NCBI GenBank assembly: GCA_020849765.1
Contig: JADLAY010000058.1
Location: 124,001-188,000, forward strand
Direction: 5' to 3'
Origin: Anaerolineae bacterium
GTDB lineage: Bacteria; Chloroflexota; Anaerolineae; Aggregatilineales; Phototrophicaceae
Length of the DNA stretch: 64,000 nucleotides
Shown here: positions 24,484 through 33,548 of the stretch, piece after piece
Layout of the letters: each line of letters starts with the position of its first letter
Numbering within the stretch: position 1 is the stretch's first letter
Notes under the pieces: model-generated
Told to the model about the DNA's origin: nothing
Databases searched by the model: none
Seen by the model: only the letters and a program-made list of their open reading frames with translations
Made by a program: the position numbers and the translations under genes

Positions 24484-24747
24484 CAGGACAGCGAATTAGC
24501 AGGGAAGCAGATTAGCGAAATAGCAAATTAGCACGTTAGCAAATTAGCGGCCAGTGAATGGTAGGGTGGATGATGAGGGGTGGATGCCATGAATGGCATT
24601 CCCACGCACCTCAACGGATCTGTACGGGCGGGATATATCCCGCCCGTACACACGGCCCTGTCTGATGTGGGGTGTGCCCGGTCCGTCCCCTCTAATCTGC
24701 TAATCCCCTAATTCGCTAATGTGCTCTCCCGCTTCTTCGCTCTCGCA
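24482..24747. repeat. Octad arrays in inverted orientation around a 30-bp palindrome
   Basis: Left array: eight consecutive 8-bp units beginning AGC (24482-24545), for example AGCGAATT, AGCAGATT, AGCAAATT. Right array: CTAATCTG, CTAATCCC, CTAATTCG, CTAATGTG (24692-24723) and three degenerate units to 24747. ATTAGC on the left and GCTAAT on the right are reverse complements. Between them lie a hairpin ATGCCATGAATGGCAT (24584-24599) and a perfect 30-bp palindrome (24621-24650) with half-site TGTACGGGCGGGATA. Confidence 0.8.
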
Positions 24748-24766
24748 CCACAACAAGGAAGAAACC

Positions 24767-25777
24767 ATGTCTGACAAAATTCGCATTGGTTTGGTCGGCA
24801 CGGGGCGCATCGGGCGCGTCCATGCCCAGACGTTGGCGCAGCGCATTCCGGGCGTCGATCTGGTCGCTGTCACCGACGTGAACGACGCTGCGGCGCAGGC
24901 CGTCGCTGCCGAGATGAGCGTGCCCACGGTCGCGGCGGATTTCGCGGCGATCCTGGCCGATGACAGCATTCAGGCCGTCGTCATCTGCTCGGCGACCGAT
25001 ACGCACACGCCGTTCATTATTCAGGCGGCGAACGCGGGCAAACACATCTTCTGTGAGAAGCCAATCTCCGCTGATCTCAAGGCGATAGACGACGCGCTGG
25101 CCGCCGTCGAGCGCGCCGGGGTCAAGCTCATGATCGGCTTCAACCGCCGCTTCGATCCCAATCACCAGCGCATCAAGCAGGCGATTGAGCGGGGCGAGAT
25201 CGGCATCCCGCACCTGATGCACATCATCAGCCGCGATCCGTCGCCGCCGCCCGTGTCCTACATCCGCGTCTCCGGCGGCCTGTTCGTCGACATGACGATC
25301 CACGACTTCGACATGGCGCGCTTCCTGCTCGGCGACGTGGTCGAGGTCTACGCGGCGGGCGGCGTCATGGTCGACCCGGCCATCGGTGAGGCGGGCGACA
25401 TCGACACCGCCGTCATCACGCTCAAGTTTGCCAATGGCGCCATCGGCACGATCGACAACAGCCGCCAGGCCGTCTACGGCTACGACCAGCGCGTCGAGGT
25501 CTTCGGCAGCGGCGGCAGCGTCTCCAGCGCCAACTGGTATCCGGACGCGGTCACGCTGAGCACGGCGGATAACGTGCGCCGCGGGCTGCCGCTCAATTTC
25601 TTCATGGAGCGCTACACGCCGTCGTATCAAACCGAGATGGCGGCCTTCATCCGCTGCCTGCAGGAAGATACCCCGCCGCCCGTGACCGGTGCGGATGGCC
25701 GCGCGCCGGTCGTGATCGCTCTGGCGGCGGCGCGTTCTCTGCGCGAAAATCGTCCCGTCAAATTGTCCGAGATCTAA
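24767..25777 (+). CDS. iolG: Inositol 2-dehydrogenase
   Basis: A 336-residue NAD-dependent dehydrogenase that oxidises myo-inositol to 2-keto-myo-inositol (scyllo-inosose). The Rossmann motif is IGLVGTGRIGRVHAQTL (residues 6-22), the catalytic Lys lies in FCEKPISADL (near 97), and the substrate segment SRDPSPPPVSYIRVSGGLFVDMTIHDFDMARFL (near 157-190) is typical of true IolG, with Asp and His of the active site. AAGGAAG at 24756-24762 sets the ATG at 24767 rather than the earlier in-frame GTG-type start. It follows iolE after 283 bp of octad repeats. Confidence 0.93.
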   Translation: MSDKIRIGLVGTGRIGRVHAQTLAQRIPGVDLVAVTDVNDAAAQAVAAEMSVPTVAADFAAILADDSIQAVVICSATDTHTPFIIQAANAGKHIFCEKPISADLKAIDDALAAVERAGVKLMIGFNRRFDPNHQRIKQAIERGEIGIPHLMHIISRDPSPPPVSYIRVSGGLFVDMTIHDFDMARFLLGDVVEVYAAGGVMVDPAIGEAGDIDTAVITLKFANGAIGTIDNSRQAVYGYDQRVEVFGSGGSVSSANWYPDAVTLSTADNVRRGLPLNFFMERYTPSYQTEMAAFIRCLQEDTPPPVTGADGRAPVVIALAAARSLRENRPVKLSEI

Positions 25778-25850
25778 AGCGACGGCGGTGCCATGTCGGG
25801 ACACATTTCCCGCTGGCCCGCCGTGGGGAAGCATTCATCAGGAGGAGCAC

Positions 25851-27326
25851 ATGGTCACGAAGATTCTGGATTACATCGACGGGCAGTGGACGGACGCGCG
25901 CGCGGGCGATCAGCTCAATGTCGTCAACCCGGCCTATGGCGCCGTCATCGGCGAGGTCGTCATGACGCCGCAGTCGGTCGTCGGCCAGGCGGTGGAGGCC
26001 GGGCACGCCGCCTTTCTCGAATGGCGCCGTGTGCCGGTCGGCGAGCGCATTCAGCCGCTGTTCAAGCTCAAGGCACTGCTCGACGAGCACCTGGACGAGA
26101 TCGCGCGCGTCATCACCAACGAGTGCGGCAAGACCTATGCCGAAAGCGTCGGCGAGTTGCGCCGCGGCATCGAAAACGTCGAGGTCGCCTGCGGCATCCC
26201 GTCGTTGATCCAGGGCTACAACAACGAGGACATCGCCAGCGGCATCGACGAGCACATGTTCCGCCAGCCGCTCGGCGTCACCGTCGCCATCACGCCGTTC
26301 AACTTCCCCGGCATGATCCCGCTCTGGTTCCTGCCCTATGCTGTGGCCTGCGGCAACGCCTTCATCCTCAAGCCGAGCGAGAAGGTGCCGATGACCAGCG
26401 CCAAGCTGTTCGAATTGATCGCGCAGTCGGGCTTCCCCAAGGGCGTCATCCAGCTCGTCAACGGCAGCAAAGAGACGGTCGACGCGCTGCTCGATCACCC
26501 GCAGGTGCGCGCGGTCAGCTTCGTCGGCTCGACGCCGGTTGCGAAATACATCTACAGCCGGGCGACGGCCAACGGCAAACGCGCGCAGTGCCAGGGCGGC
26601 GCCAAGAACCCGGTCGTCATCATGCCGGACGCCGACATGGACATGACGACGCGCATCATGGCGGATTCGGCCTTTGGCTGCGCCGGGCAGCGCTGCCTGG
26701 CTGCCTCGGTCGCCATCACCGTCGGCGATGCGCGCCGCACCTTCAGCGAGCAGATCGCGGATGCGGCTGCCGGGCGCGTGGTCGGCTACGGCCTCGACGA
26801 CGGCGTGCAGATGGGGCCGGTCATCACCGCCGAGAGCAAGACGCGCATCGAGGGCATCATCGCCAAGGGTGAGCAGAGCGGCGCCGCCAGCGTGCTTGTC
26901 GATGGCCGCGGCAGGGGCGTTTCCGGCTACGAAGACGGCTACTTCCTGTTCCCGACCGTGCTCGATAACGTCGACCCGAAGAGCGAGATCGCCAACACCG
27001 AGATCTTCGGCCCCGTCCTCAGCCTGATGCACGCGCAGACCGTCGACGATGCTATCGCGCTCGTCAACGACCGGGCCTATGGCAACATGGCCTGCATCTT
27101 CACGGCCAGCGGGGCGGTCGCGCGTCAGTTCCGCAACGAGGCGGACGCGGGCAACGTCGGCATCAACATCGGCGTCGCCGCGCCGATGGCGTTCTTCCCG
27201 TTCAGCGGCTGGAACGACAGCTTCTTCGGCGATCTGCACGGCCAGGGCCGCCACGGCGTCGAGTTCTACACGCAGACTAAGGTCGTGGTCGAACGCTGGC
27301 CGCGCGAATGGAGCCGCCAGTTTTAG
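25851..27326 (+). CDS. iolA: Malonate-semialdehyde/methylmalonate-semialdehyde dehydrogenase (CoA-acylating)
   Basis: A 491-residue aldehyde dehydrogenase of the MmsA/IolA group, which turns malonate semialdehyde plus CoA into acetyl-CoA and CO2. Seen: ITPFNFPGMIPLWFLPYAVACGN (near residue 145), the Lys-containing KPSEKVPMT, the NAD-loop SFVGSTPVAKYIY (near 225), and catalytic Cys282 in FGCAGQRCLA, the wording typical of MmsA. GGAGGAGCAC directly precedes ATG 25851. It performs the last step of the pathway, and also the valine pathway's methylmalonate-semialdehyde step in other bacteria. Confidence 0.95.
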   Translation: MVTKILDYIDGQWTDARAGDQLNVVNPAYGAVIGEVVMTPQSVVGQAVEAGHAAFLEWRRVPVGERIQPLFKLKALLDEHLDEIARVITNECGKTYAESVGELRRGIENVEVACGIPSLIQGYNNEDIASGIDEHMFRQPLGVTVAITPFNFPGMIPLWFLPYAVACGNAFILKPSEKVPMTSAKLFELIAQSGFPKGVIQLVNGSKETVDALLDHPQVRAVSFVGSTPVAKYIYSRATANGKRAQCQGGAKNPVVIMPDADMDMTTRIMADSAFGCAGQRCLAASVAITVGDARRTFSEQIADAAAGRVVGYGLDDGVQMGPVITAESKTRIEGIIAKGEQSGAASVLVDGRGRGVSGYEDGYFLFPTVLDNVDPKSEIANTEIFGPVLSLMHAQTVDDAIALVNDRAYGNMACIFTASGAVARQFRNEADAGNVGINIGVAAPMAFFPFSGWNDSFFGDLHGQGRHGVEFYTQTKVVVERWPREWSRQF

Positions 27327-27334
27327 GGTCGACC

Positions 27335-27451
27335 GCCGGATGGTCAACCATCCGGCTAAGGTTGCGTCCCGTAAACGGGACTGAATACGTGTGATTATCT
27401 TGTGTAGCCCGGTTCACCGGGCGCAATCCTAGCCAGGGCATTGATGCCCTG
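27335..27451. repeat. Two-hairpin modules, inverted pair (copy B)
   Basis: Same arrangement as 12501-12619: hairpins at 27335-27356, 27366-27381, 27406-27422 and 27434-27451. Differences between the copies fall mainly in the loops (TCGA versus TCAA; TCA versus TAA), the linker and the segment between the two modules, while stems are kept. It lies between iolA and the aldolase gene. Confidence 0.8.
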
Positions 27452-27508
27452 GCGCTGCTGGCCGCCCGACCTTGCTATCGGCGGCGATCCGTCAAAGGCA
27501 AACCAGAA

Positions 27509-28477
27509 ATGATCGGCAAATATCGTCATCTCAGCCGCTGCAGCACCGGAGCGGGTCATTTTGTCATCCTCGCCATCGATCACCGCGCCAATCTGCTCGA
27601 TGCGCTCAACCGCGCGGCGCCGCAGCCGATGGATGGCGCGGCCTTCTCCGCCTTCAAGACGCGTGTCACGGCCGTGCTCGCGCCGGAGACGACCGCCGTG
27701 CTGACCGACCCGGCCTATGGCGTCGGCGCGGGCATCGCCTCGCGCGCTATCTCCGGCCACACCGGCCTGATCGGCCCGGTCGAAGTCACCGATTACGAGA
27801 AGCATCCGAGCCAGCGCGCCGTCCAGTGGATTCCCGGCTGGTCGGTCGCCAAGATCAAGCTGATCGGCGGCGACGGTGTCAAGCTGCTGCTGCCTTATCA
27901 CCCGGACGCTGAGAACGCTGGCGAAAAGCGTGATGGCGTCCAACGGATCGTCGATTCGTGCACGCAGTGGGATTTACCGTTCTTCCTGGAGCCGATCGCC
28001 TATTCGCTCGACCCGGACAAGGCGCTCACCAACGCCGAGCTGCTGCAGATCACCGTCGACATGGCACGCGAATTCGCCGCCATGGGCGCCGACGTGCTCA
28101 AGCTGCAGTTCCCGGTCGATCATAAGCAGAGTACGGATGAGGGCGAATGGCGAGCGGCCTGCGCCGCCGTGACCGAAGCCTGCGGCGAGGTGCCCTGGGC
28201 GCTGCTCAGCGCGGGCGTCGATTTCGAGACGTTCGCCCGCCAGGCAGAGATCGCCTGCGCGGCGGGCGCCAGCGGCGTCATCGTCGGGCGCGCGGTCTGG
28301 AGCGAGGCCGTCACGCTGCAAGGCGAGGCGCGCGACACGTTCGTCGCCACGACTGCGCGGGAGCGCATCCGGCGGCTGGCAGCGATCTGCGCCGAGCACG
28401 CGACGCCATGGTATGACCGCATCGCCGCGCCGCCGATCACACTCGATTGGCACGAAAAATACGACGAGCCTTGTTAG
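27509..28477 (+). CDS. LacD-type class I aldolase, probable DKG-phosphate aldolase
   Basis: A 322-residue TIM-barrel aldolase of the tagatose-1,6-bisphosphate aldolase (LacD) group. Motifs: VILAIDHRANL near residue 18, KIKLIGGDGVKLLLPYHPD near residue 115, LPFFLEPIAYS near residue 152 and the Schiff-base Lys in ADVLKLQFPVDH near residue 192. In this operon all iol steps but the DKG-6-phosphate cleavage (IolJ in Bacillus, a metal-dependent class II enzyme) are accounted for, so this is most likely the enzyme that yields DHAP and malonate semialdehyde. The DUF2090 domain fused to some IolC proteins is a comparable class I aldolase. Confidence 0.85.
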   Translation: MIGKYRHLSRCSTGAGHFVILAIDHRANLLDALNRAAPQPMDGAAFSAFKTRVTAVLAPETTAVLTDPAYGVGAGIASRAISGHTGLIGPVEVTDYEKHPSQRAVQWIPGWSVAKIKLIGGDGVKLLLPYHPDAENAGEKRDGVQRIVDSCTQWDLPFFLEPIAYSLDPDKALTNAELLQITVDMAREFAAMGADVLKLQFPVDHKQSTDEGEWRAACAAVTEACGEVPWALLSAGVDFETFARQAEIACAAGASGVIVGRAVWSEAVTLQGEARDTFVATTARERIRRLAAICAEHATPWYDRIAAPPITLDWHEKYDEPC

Positions 28478-28487
28478 CCCGTTTGGG

Positions 28488-29126
28488 TTAGCGGGTCGGG
28501 GAGAGCCTCAACAAGCGGCGCGCGGATGCCATCAGCGCATCACGCGTCTCTTTTTCCTTGAGCACGTGATAGGCGCTCGGCGCGACCGACACCAGCACGA
28601 TCACGATGATGATCGGCAGCAGGTACTTATCCACGTCCGGGATGACGCTGCCCAGCAGGTAACCGAGGGTGGTGACGCCCGCTGCCCACAGGAGACCGCC
28701 GACCATGTTGTAGGTCACGAAGCGGCGATATTCCATCGTGCCGATGCCGGCCACAATCGGGGCGAACGTGCGCACAATCGGCATGAAACGCGCCAGCACA
28801 ATCGCGATGCCACCGTGCTTTTCATAGAAGGCTTCGGCGCGATACAGGTTGGCTTTGTTGAACAGGAACGAGTTCTCACGCTGGAACAGCTTCCGGCCGA
28901 CGCGCCGCCCAAAGGCGTAACCGACGCTGTCCCCGGCAATCGCCGCGATGGCGCAGCCGACCAGCAGGATGGGCAGCGAGAAGGGCGGGTTTTCCAGCGA
29001 CGCGAGAAACCCCGCTGTGAACAGCAGGCTGTCGCCGGGCAAAAAGAAACCGATCAGCAGACCGGACTCGGCAAAGATGATGGCGAAGATACCGATATAG
29101 CCGACTGTACGGAGAAACTCTTCCAT
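28488..29126 (-). CDS. DedA family membrane protein
   Basis: A 212-residue integral membrane protein of the DedA/VTT family, implicated in lipid (undecaprenyl- or phosphatidyl-) transport across the membrane. Motifs are FAESGLLIGFFLPGDSLLFTAGFLA (residues 19-43), the family Gly-Asp segment AGDSVGYAFGRRVG near residue 67, and the re-entrant-loop region ARFMPIVRTFAPIVAGIGTMEYRRF near residue 117. AAGGAATCATCG precedes the ATG. It faces the aldolase gene, 10 bp away, and is not related to inositol use. Confidence 0.92.
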   Translation of the reverse strand: MEEFLRTVGYIGIFAIIFAESGLLIGFFLPGDSLLFTAGFLASLENPPFSLPILLVGCAIAAIAGDSVGYAFGRRVGRKLFQRENSFLFNKANLYRAEAFYEKHGGIAIVLARFMPIVRTFAPIVAGIGTMEYRRFVTYNMVGGLLWAAGVTTLGYLLGSVIPDVDKYLLPIIIVIVLVSVAPSAYHVLKEKETRDALMASARRLLRLSPTR

Positions 29127-29383
29127 CGATGATTCCTTGCATTAGAAAGCTGCTGGTGGTCGCTGGCAGGCGCGCTGATGCATGGGGATGCAACTCAGTG
29201 GAGGCGTGACGCGGCGGCACACGTCGTATGAACGTAGATCATCATTCAGCAGTTTGCCTTCCTTGTCAAGATAAAGCGGAAAAAGTTTAATGTAATGTTA
29301 GACGAAACAGGTTCGTGAAGGCCGAGCGCAGATGCGTTATGCTATGCTTGCTTGGGGAACCACAATCGCAGGGGAAATCATCC

Positions 29384-30409
29384 ATGAAACTGGTACTCAT
29401 CGGCTTCGGCAACGTCGGCCAGGGTTTTGTCGAGATCTTGCGCGATAAGGGCGCTGAACTGCAGGCGCGCTATGACTTTGCGCCGCAGATTGTCGGCGTC
29501 GCCACGCGCAGCCGCGGCACGCTGCTCCATCCCGATGGCCTGGATCCGGCGGCGCTGCTCGAGGCGATCGCCGCGGGCCATCTAAGCCGATATCCCGACG
29601 CGCCGGGCTTGCAGCGCGATCTCGATTCGCTGGCGCTGATCCGTGCCAGCGGCGCGGACGTCCTGCTCGAAGCCGGGCCGACCAACCTGCAAACCGCACA
29701 GCCTGCGCTCGAATACTGTTACGCCGCGCTCGACGCCGGGATGCACCTCGTGCTCGCCAACAAAGGCCCGGTCGCCGTCGCCCTGGCCGATCTGCGCGCG
29801 CGGGCGGCTGAAGTGGGTAAAGACGTCCTGTTTGAGGCGACCGTCATGGCCGGGACGCCCTCGCTGCGGCTGGCCCAGCAGGCGCTGGCGGGCTGCACGA
29901 TCTCCGAGGCGCGCGGCATCCTCAACGGCACGACCAACTACATTCTGACGCAGATGGAGAATGGCTTGAGCTACGGCGATGCTCTGCTCCAGGCGCAGGC
30001 GCTCGGCTATGCCGAAACCGACCCGACCGCCGACGTCGACGGCTGGGACGCGGCGGGCAAGGCGCTGATTCTGGCGTCGGCGCTGTTCGAGCGTTCGTTC
30101 GCTCTGGAAGATCTCGTCGTCGAAGGTATCCGCAAGCTGACGCCCGACGACATCGACTCGGCGCGCGCTGTCGGGGAGTGCTGGAAGCTGATCGCGCGCG
30201 TGACACCGGAGGGTGGTTTCGTCCGTCCGCAGCGGATCGCGACTCATCATCCGCTGGCGGCGGTCAGCGGCGCGACCAACGCCATCACCTTCACCACCGA
30301 CCTGCTGGGTGAGGTCACGCTGGTCGGGCCGGGCGCCGGTCGCAAGGAGACCGGCTTCGCTCTGCTGGCGGATTTACTCGATCTGAAACGAAAACAAACC
30401 AATGTGTAA
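29384..30409 (+). CDS. hom: Homoserine dehydrogenase
   Basis: A 341-residue NAD(P)-dependent homoserine dehydrogenase, converting aspartate semialdehyde to homoserine for Thr and Met. The Rossmann motif is LIGFGNVGQGFVEIL (residues 4-18), the nucleotide and substrate region VLANKGPVAV (near 125), and catalytic residues in ILNGTTNYILTQME (near 185) and AETDPTADVDGWDAAGKALIL (near 210). It ends after the catalytic domain, so the regulatory ACT domain of longer forms is absent. AGGGGAAATCATCC sets ATG 29384 rather than the in-frame start at 29315. The 257-bp upstream gap has no recognisable element. Confidence 0.93.
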   Translation: MKLVLIGFGNVGQGFVEILRDKGAELQARYDFAPQIVGVATRSRGTLLHPDGLDPAALLEAIAAGHLSRYPDAPGLQRDLDSLALIRASGADVLLEAGPTNLQTAQPALEYCYAALDAGMHLVLANKGPVAVALADLRARAAEVGKDVLFEATVMAGTPSLRLAQQALAGCTISEARGILNGTTNYILTQMENGLSYGDALLQAQALGYAETDPTADVDGWDAAGKALILASALFERSFALEDLVVEGIRKLTPDDIDSARAVGECWKLIARVTPEGGFVRPQRIATHHPLAAVSGATNAITFTTDLLGEVTLVGPGAGRKETGFALLADLLDLKRKQTNV

Positions 30410-30538
30410 GTTCCTTCAGGAAAATTTCACGCTTCACAATGCAAGTTTCCTCTATACTACATATGGTAACGGGAGTAACGGTCATCGTTATGTCTTGAGC
30501 AGGTTGCAGCTCGATTAGTGACACGAACGGACAATCTT

Positions 30539-31705
30539 ATGCAAGCGCAGCCAAAACCCCACCTATTGGTTGTCGAGGATGACACCAATCTGCTGGAGGG
30601 CGTGCAGTCGGTACTCGAACTAGAGGGGTATTCAGTCATGACCGCCGCCAATGGCGTTCATGCGCTCCAACTCCTGGAGTCCGACGAAGGCATGCCTGAC
30701 CTGATCATCTCCGACATCATGATGCCGCAGATGGATGGGCTGCAATTTTTGCACGAGGTGCGCAAAGATCCGCGCTACACCGCCATTCCGTTCATCTTCC
30801 TGACCGCGCGCGGCGAAAAATCAGACATTCACCGCGGTAAGCGCATGGGCGTCGACGATTACATCGTCAAGCCGTTCGATACCGACGACCTGCTGATCGC
30901 GGTCGAGTCCCGTCTACGCCGCCACGAAGCGCTCCAGGCCGTCCAGACCAGCGCGATTGCCGCCGTCAAGCACAACATCCTCAACGTGCTCAATCACGAA
31001 TTCCGTACCCCGCTCACCTACATCGTCGCTTATGCCGACATGCTCAACCAACCGGAAACGCTCAGCAGCGACGAGATCCTCTCGTTCCTGCACGGCGTCA
31101 ATTCCGGGGCCGTTCGCCTGCGCCGCCTGGTCGAGAATTTCATCCAGTTGGTGGAATTGCAGAGCGGCGAAACCGAGCGCACCTACATGTCGCGCCGCGC
31201 GCGCATTGATAACCTGCGCGAAGTCGTCAACCTGGCGATCCAGTCCGCCTGGGGCAACTACAGCGAGCGCGAAGAAAACGAGTTTCGTGTCGATATCGAC
31301 CCGGCGCTGCAGCCGTTCATCGCCGACGCGGAACTGCTGCGCATCGCCCTCGCCCAGTTGATCGATAACGCCATCAAATTCTCGAAGCCGGGCGCGCCGA
31401 TCTACATCCAGACGCGCGTCATGAACGGCAATTTACGCCTGTCGGTGATGGATCAGGGCCGCGGCATTCTGCCCGACGAGCAGGCCAAGATCTGGGACAT
31501 GTTCTACCAGATCAACCGCGCCTACTATGAAGATCAGGGCGCAGGCTCCGGCCTCGCCATCGTCAAGGGCATCGCGCAGGTGCACGGCGGCCATGTCGAG
31601 CTGCAGAGCCAGGTCTCGCAGGGCAGCACGTTCACGATGAGCATTCCGCTGCGCGCGCCGTCGACGGTCTTCGCCGACGAACAAGAGCACAGTTACGCCA
31701 CGTAA
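30539..31705 (+). CDS. Response regulator receiver - histidine kinase hybrid
   Basis: A 388-residue cytoplasmic signalling protein with an N-terminal receiver and C-terminal kinase. The receiver has acidic Asp14/Asp15, phospho-acceptor Asp59 in IISDIMMPQMDG, FLTAR and the Lys in YIVKPFD. The HisKA phospho-His is His153 in LNHEFRTPL. The HATPase domain shows LIDNAIKFS, DQGRGIL and GSGLAIVKGIAQVHGGHV. No membrane or sensor domain is present, so the input must come through phosphorylation of the receiver by another kinase. The ATG at 30539 is preferred over an in-frame GTG at 30518. Confidence 0.92.
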   Translation: MQAQPKPHLLVVEDDTNLLEGVQSVLELEGYSVMTAANGVHALQLLESDEGMPDLIISDIMMPQMDGLQFLHEVRKDPRYTAIPFIFLTARGEKSDIHRGKRMGVDDYIVKPFDTDDLLIAVESRLRRHEALQAVQTSAIAAVKHNILNVLNHEFRTPLTYIVAYADMLNQPETLSSDEILSFLHGVNSGAVRLRRLVENFIQLVELQSGETERTYMSRRARIDNLREVVNLAIQSAWGNYSEREENEFRVDIDPALQPFIADAELLRIALAQLIDNAIKFSKPGAPIYIQTRVMNGNLRLSVMDQGRGILPDEQAKIWDMFYQINRAYYEDQGAGSGLAIVKGIAQVHGGHVELQSQVSQGSTFTMSIPLRAPSTVFADEQEHSYAT

Positions 31706-31708
31706 AAC

Positions 31709-33085
31709 CTAATCGCCCGGAGAATTCGGATCGGGGAAGGCGTTGCCAAACGACCCTGGCACGCGCGTCGGTGTCGGCTGCGGCGGCGCCGTGAAGTCGA
31801 TCGGGATCGCGTCCAGGTAGGCGCGCGTATCCAGCGCGACCAGCGCGATCCAGCCGGTGACATCGCCCACGGAAACTTTCACCCACGGGCTGTACGGGCT
31901 GCGCGCCAAAAGCTGCACCGTCGTACCGCCGTTCAAGGCCGCCAGCGCCGGGAACCCACCGTCCGGGCCGAGGCGCAGGTTGACGCCCGCCGGTGAGATG
32001 ACGATCCCCGTCGTGCCGAGCAGGCCGTAGCGCTGCGGGATCGACGGCGTGGCGTCGAAGACCGCCTCGATGCTGCCGACGTTCGTTAGCAGCAGATCCG
32101 CCTTCATCCAGCCGGTTTCCCCGGTGTTGATGCGCACGTTGTACCAATCGCCCGCCGGGTTCACGCCGAGCACCGTCGCGATCTGGCCTGCGGGCACTTC
32201 GCGAATGATGCCTGCGTCGGTCGAGGGGAAGACGCGCAGGTTGATCGTGCCGCGCGTAGTGACGAAGCCCGGCTGCGGCAGCACGAATGGGCGGTCGAAC
32301 AGGGCGATCGGCAGATTGCGCGTCACAGCGGGTTCGTAGGGTGAGGGCGGCGACGGTGGGCTGGTCGGGCGGCTGTAATCGCCCGGTGCATGCGCCAGGA
32401 CGAGCTGCTGTCCGGCGACGATATCCTGCTGTTGGCCACTGGCGGTGACCGCCGTCGCGCCGGACAGGCTGACGATCAGCGTCTGGTCGAAGGCGGCGCG
32501 CACCAGCACCGTGCCATTCAGATAGAGCGAGACGCCGTTGACGGCGATCCGGGCCGGGAGTTCGACCGGGCTTTGCAGGATCAGGACATTGAGCGGCGCC
32601 GCGCCACAGCTTGAGATCTCCGGCGCCGTCTGCACCATCATCGACTGCCAGGCCGGAAATTCCGGCGGCGACATGTCGCGCAAGCTCGTATTGCCGATCA
32701 GCAGGGCGGTGAAGCGCACGGGCGCCGGGGTGCGCAGCCAGGCCACGCCGATGCTGCCCGTCTCCGGGCTGAGTGCGGGCGTCTGGATGAAGTCGACCAG
32801 TCCGCTTTCGACCAGCGCGCCGGTCGGCGCCAGCGCATTGGCGACCGGCCCAGCAGGCTCAGCCAGCGGTGCCGCGCCGCCATTGCAGATGAAACCTTCC
32901 GGGCCGTTGATGCAGACGTCGCTCGCCGCCGTCCACAAATCCAGCAGCGGGGCCTGGCAGCCTGCACCGGTCGTATCCGGCGGCAGCGTCGGCGACGCAT
33001 CTTGAGCAGAGGCTACCAAACCGATGACCGTCAATATGGCCGCCAGCCCAATCGTCGTTATCCGTTTCGCCCGCATAGTTTTCAT
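31709..33085 (-). CDS. Secreted protein with bacterial SH3 domains
   Basis: A 458-residue exported protein. A signal peptide is visible (about residues 8-27, TTIGLAAILTVIGLVASAQ). Two SH3b domains lie in the C-terminal half: INLRVFPSTDAGIIREVPAGQ...GDWYNVRINTGETGWMKADLL (near residue 280) and VNLRLGPDGGFPALAALNGGTTVQLL...WVKVSVGDVTGWIALVAL (near 370). The first 200 residues are a beta-rich, Pro- and Ala-rich region of unknown type with paired Cys residues. SH3b domains bind cell-wall or surface ligands. The gene is convergent with the kinase gene, three bases apart. Confidence 0.85.
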   Translation of the reverse strand: MKTMRAKRITTIGLAAILTVIGLVASAQDASPTLPPDTTGAGCQAPLLDLWTAASDVCINGPEGFICNGGAAPLAEPAGPVANALAPTGALVESGLVDFIQTPALSPETGSIGVAWLRTPAPVRFTALLIGNTSLRDMSPPEFPAWQSMMVQTAPEISSCGAAPLNVLILQSPVELPARIAVNGVSLYLNGTVLVRAAFDQTLIVSLSGATAVTASGQQQDIVAGQQLVLAHAPGDYSRPTSPPSPPSPYEPAVTRNLPIALFDRPFVLPQPGFVTTRGTINLRVFPSTDAGIIREVPAGQIATVLGVNPAGDWYNVRINTGETGWMKADLLLTNVGSIEAVFDATPSIPQRYGLLGTTGIVISPAGVNLRLGPDGGFPALAALNGGTTVQLLARSPYSPWVKVSVGDVTGWIALVALDTRAYLDAIPIDFTAPPQPTPTRVPGSFGNAFPDPNSPGD

Positions 33086-33233
33086 CCGCCGGTGGTCTCA
33101 GATCCAACGCATTCTATCGGATGCCCTCGCACATTCAACCCACGCTTAGCCGTCGCTAAGCTGTGGGCACCGCTTTGCCCTCGATCTTCGCATTGCGCAG
33201 ATGTAGAGTCTGGCGGAACGTGGAGGAATGCCG

Positions 33234-33548
33234 ATGCCTGACGAAATCGAACCGATTGCGCCGGAGGCCGCACGCGCCATCCTGGAGGCCGCCATCGCCG
33301 AGCACCTGGGCGACGATTGGAAAGACGAAGATGACGGCTGGATGATCGTCAGTATGCACGATTATATGGCACGCCTGACGCGCGGGCGCATCAACGTCGA
33401 TTTCTACGTCGATCTGCTCGGCAACGTCGACATCAAACGCGGCGAGATCAGCCCGGCGCAGGACGCGGGGCGGCTGGTCGCGCTGACGCTGCTCGCGCTC
33501 TCGATCGCGATTGCCCTCATGATCGCGCACATCGTGGGCTGGCTCTGA
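33234..33548 (+). CDS. Small protein with C-terminal membrane helix
   Basis: A 104-residue protein with a soluble acidic N-terminal domain (residues 1-75, containing DDWKDEDDGWMIVSMHDY and INVDFYVDLLGNVDIKRG) and one hydrophobic segment at the end (LVALTLLALSIAIALMIAHIVGWL). ATG 33234 lies seven bases after GGAGG and is preferred over the ATG at 33228. Its stop TGA overlaps the ATG of the next gene by one base, so it is coupled to the glycosyltransferase. No family is recognised. Confidence 0.7.
   Translation: MPDEIEPIAPEAARAILEAAIAEHLGDDWKDEDDGWMIVSMHDYMARLTRGRINVDFYVDLLGNVDIKRGEISPAQDAGRLVALTLLALSIAIALMIAHIVGWL

Noticed and set aside
24482..24747. CRISPR-like array
   Set aside because: Units are 8 bp without spacers, and there are no cas genes; the same applies to the heptad arrays.
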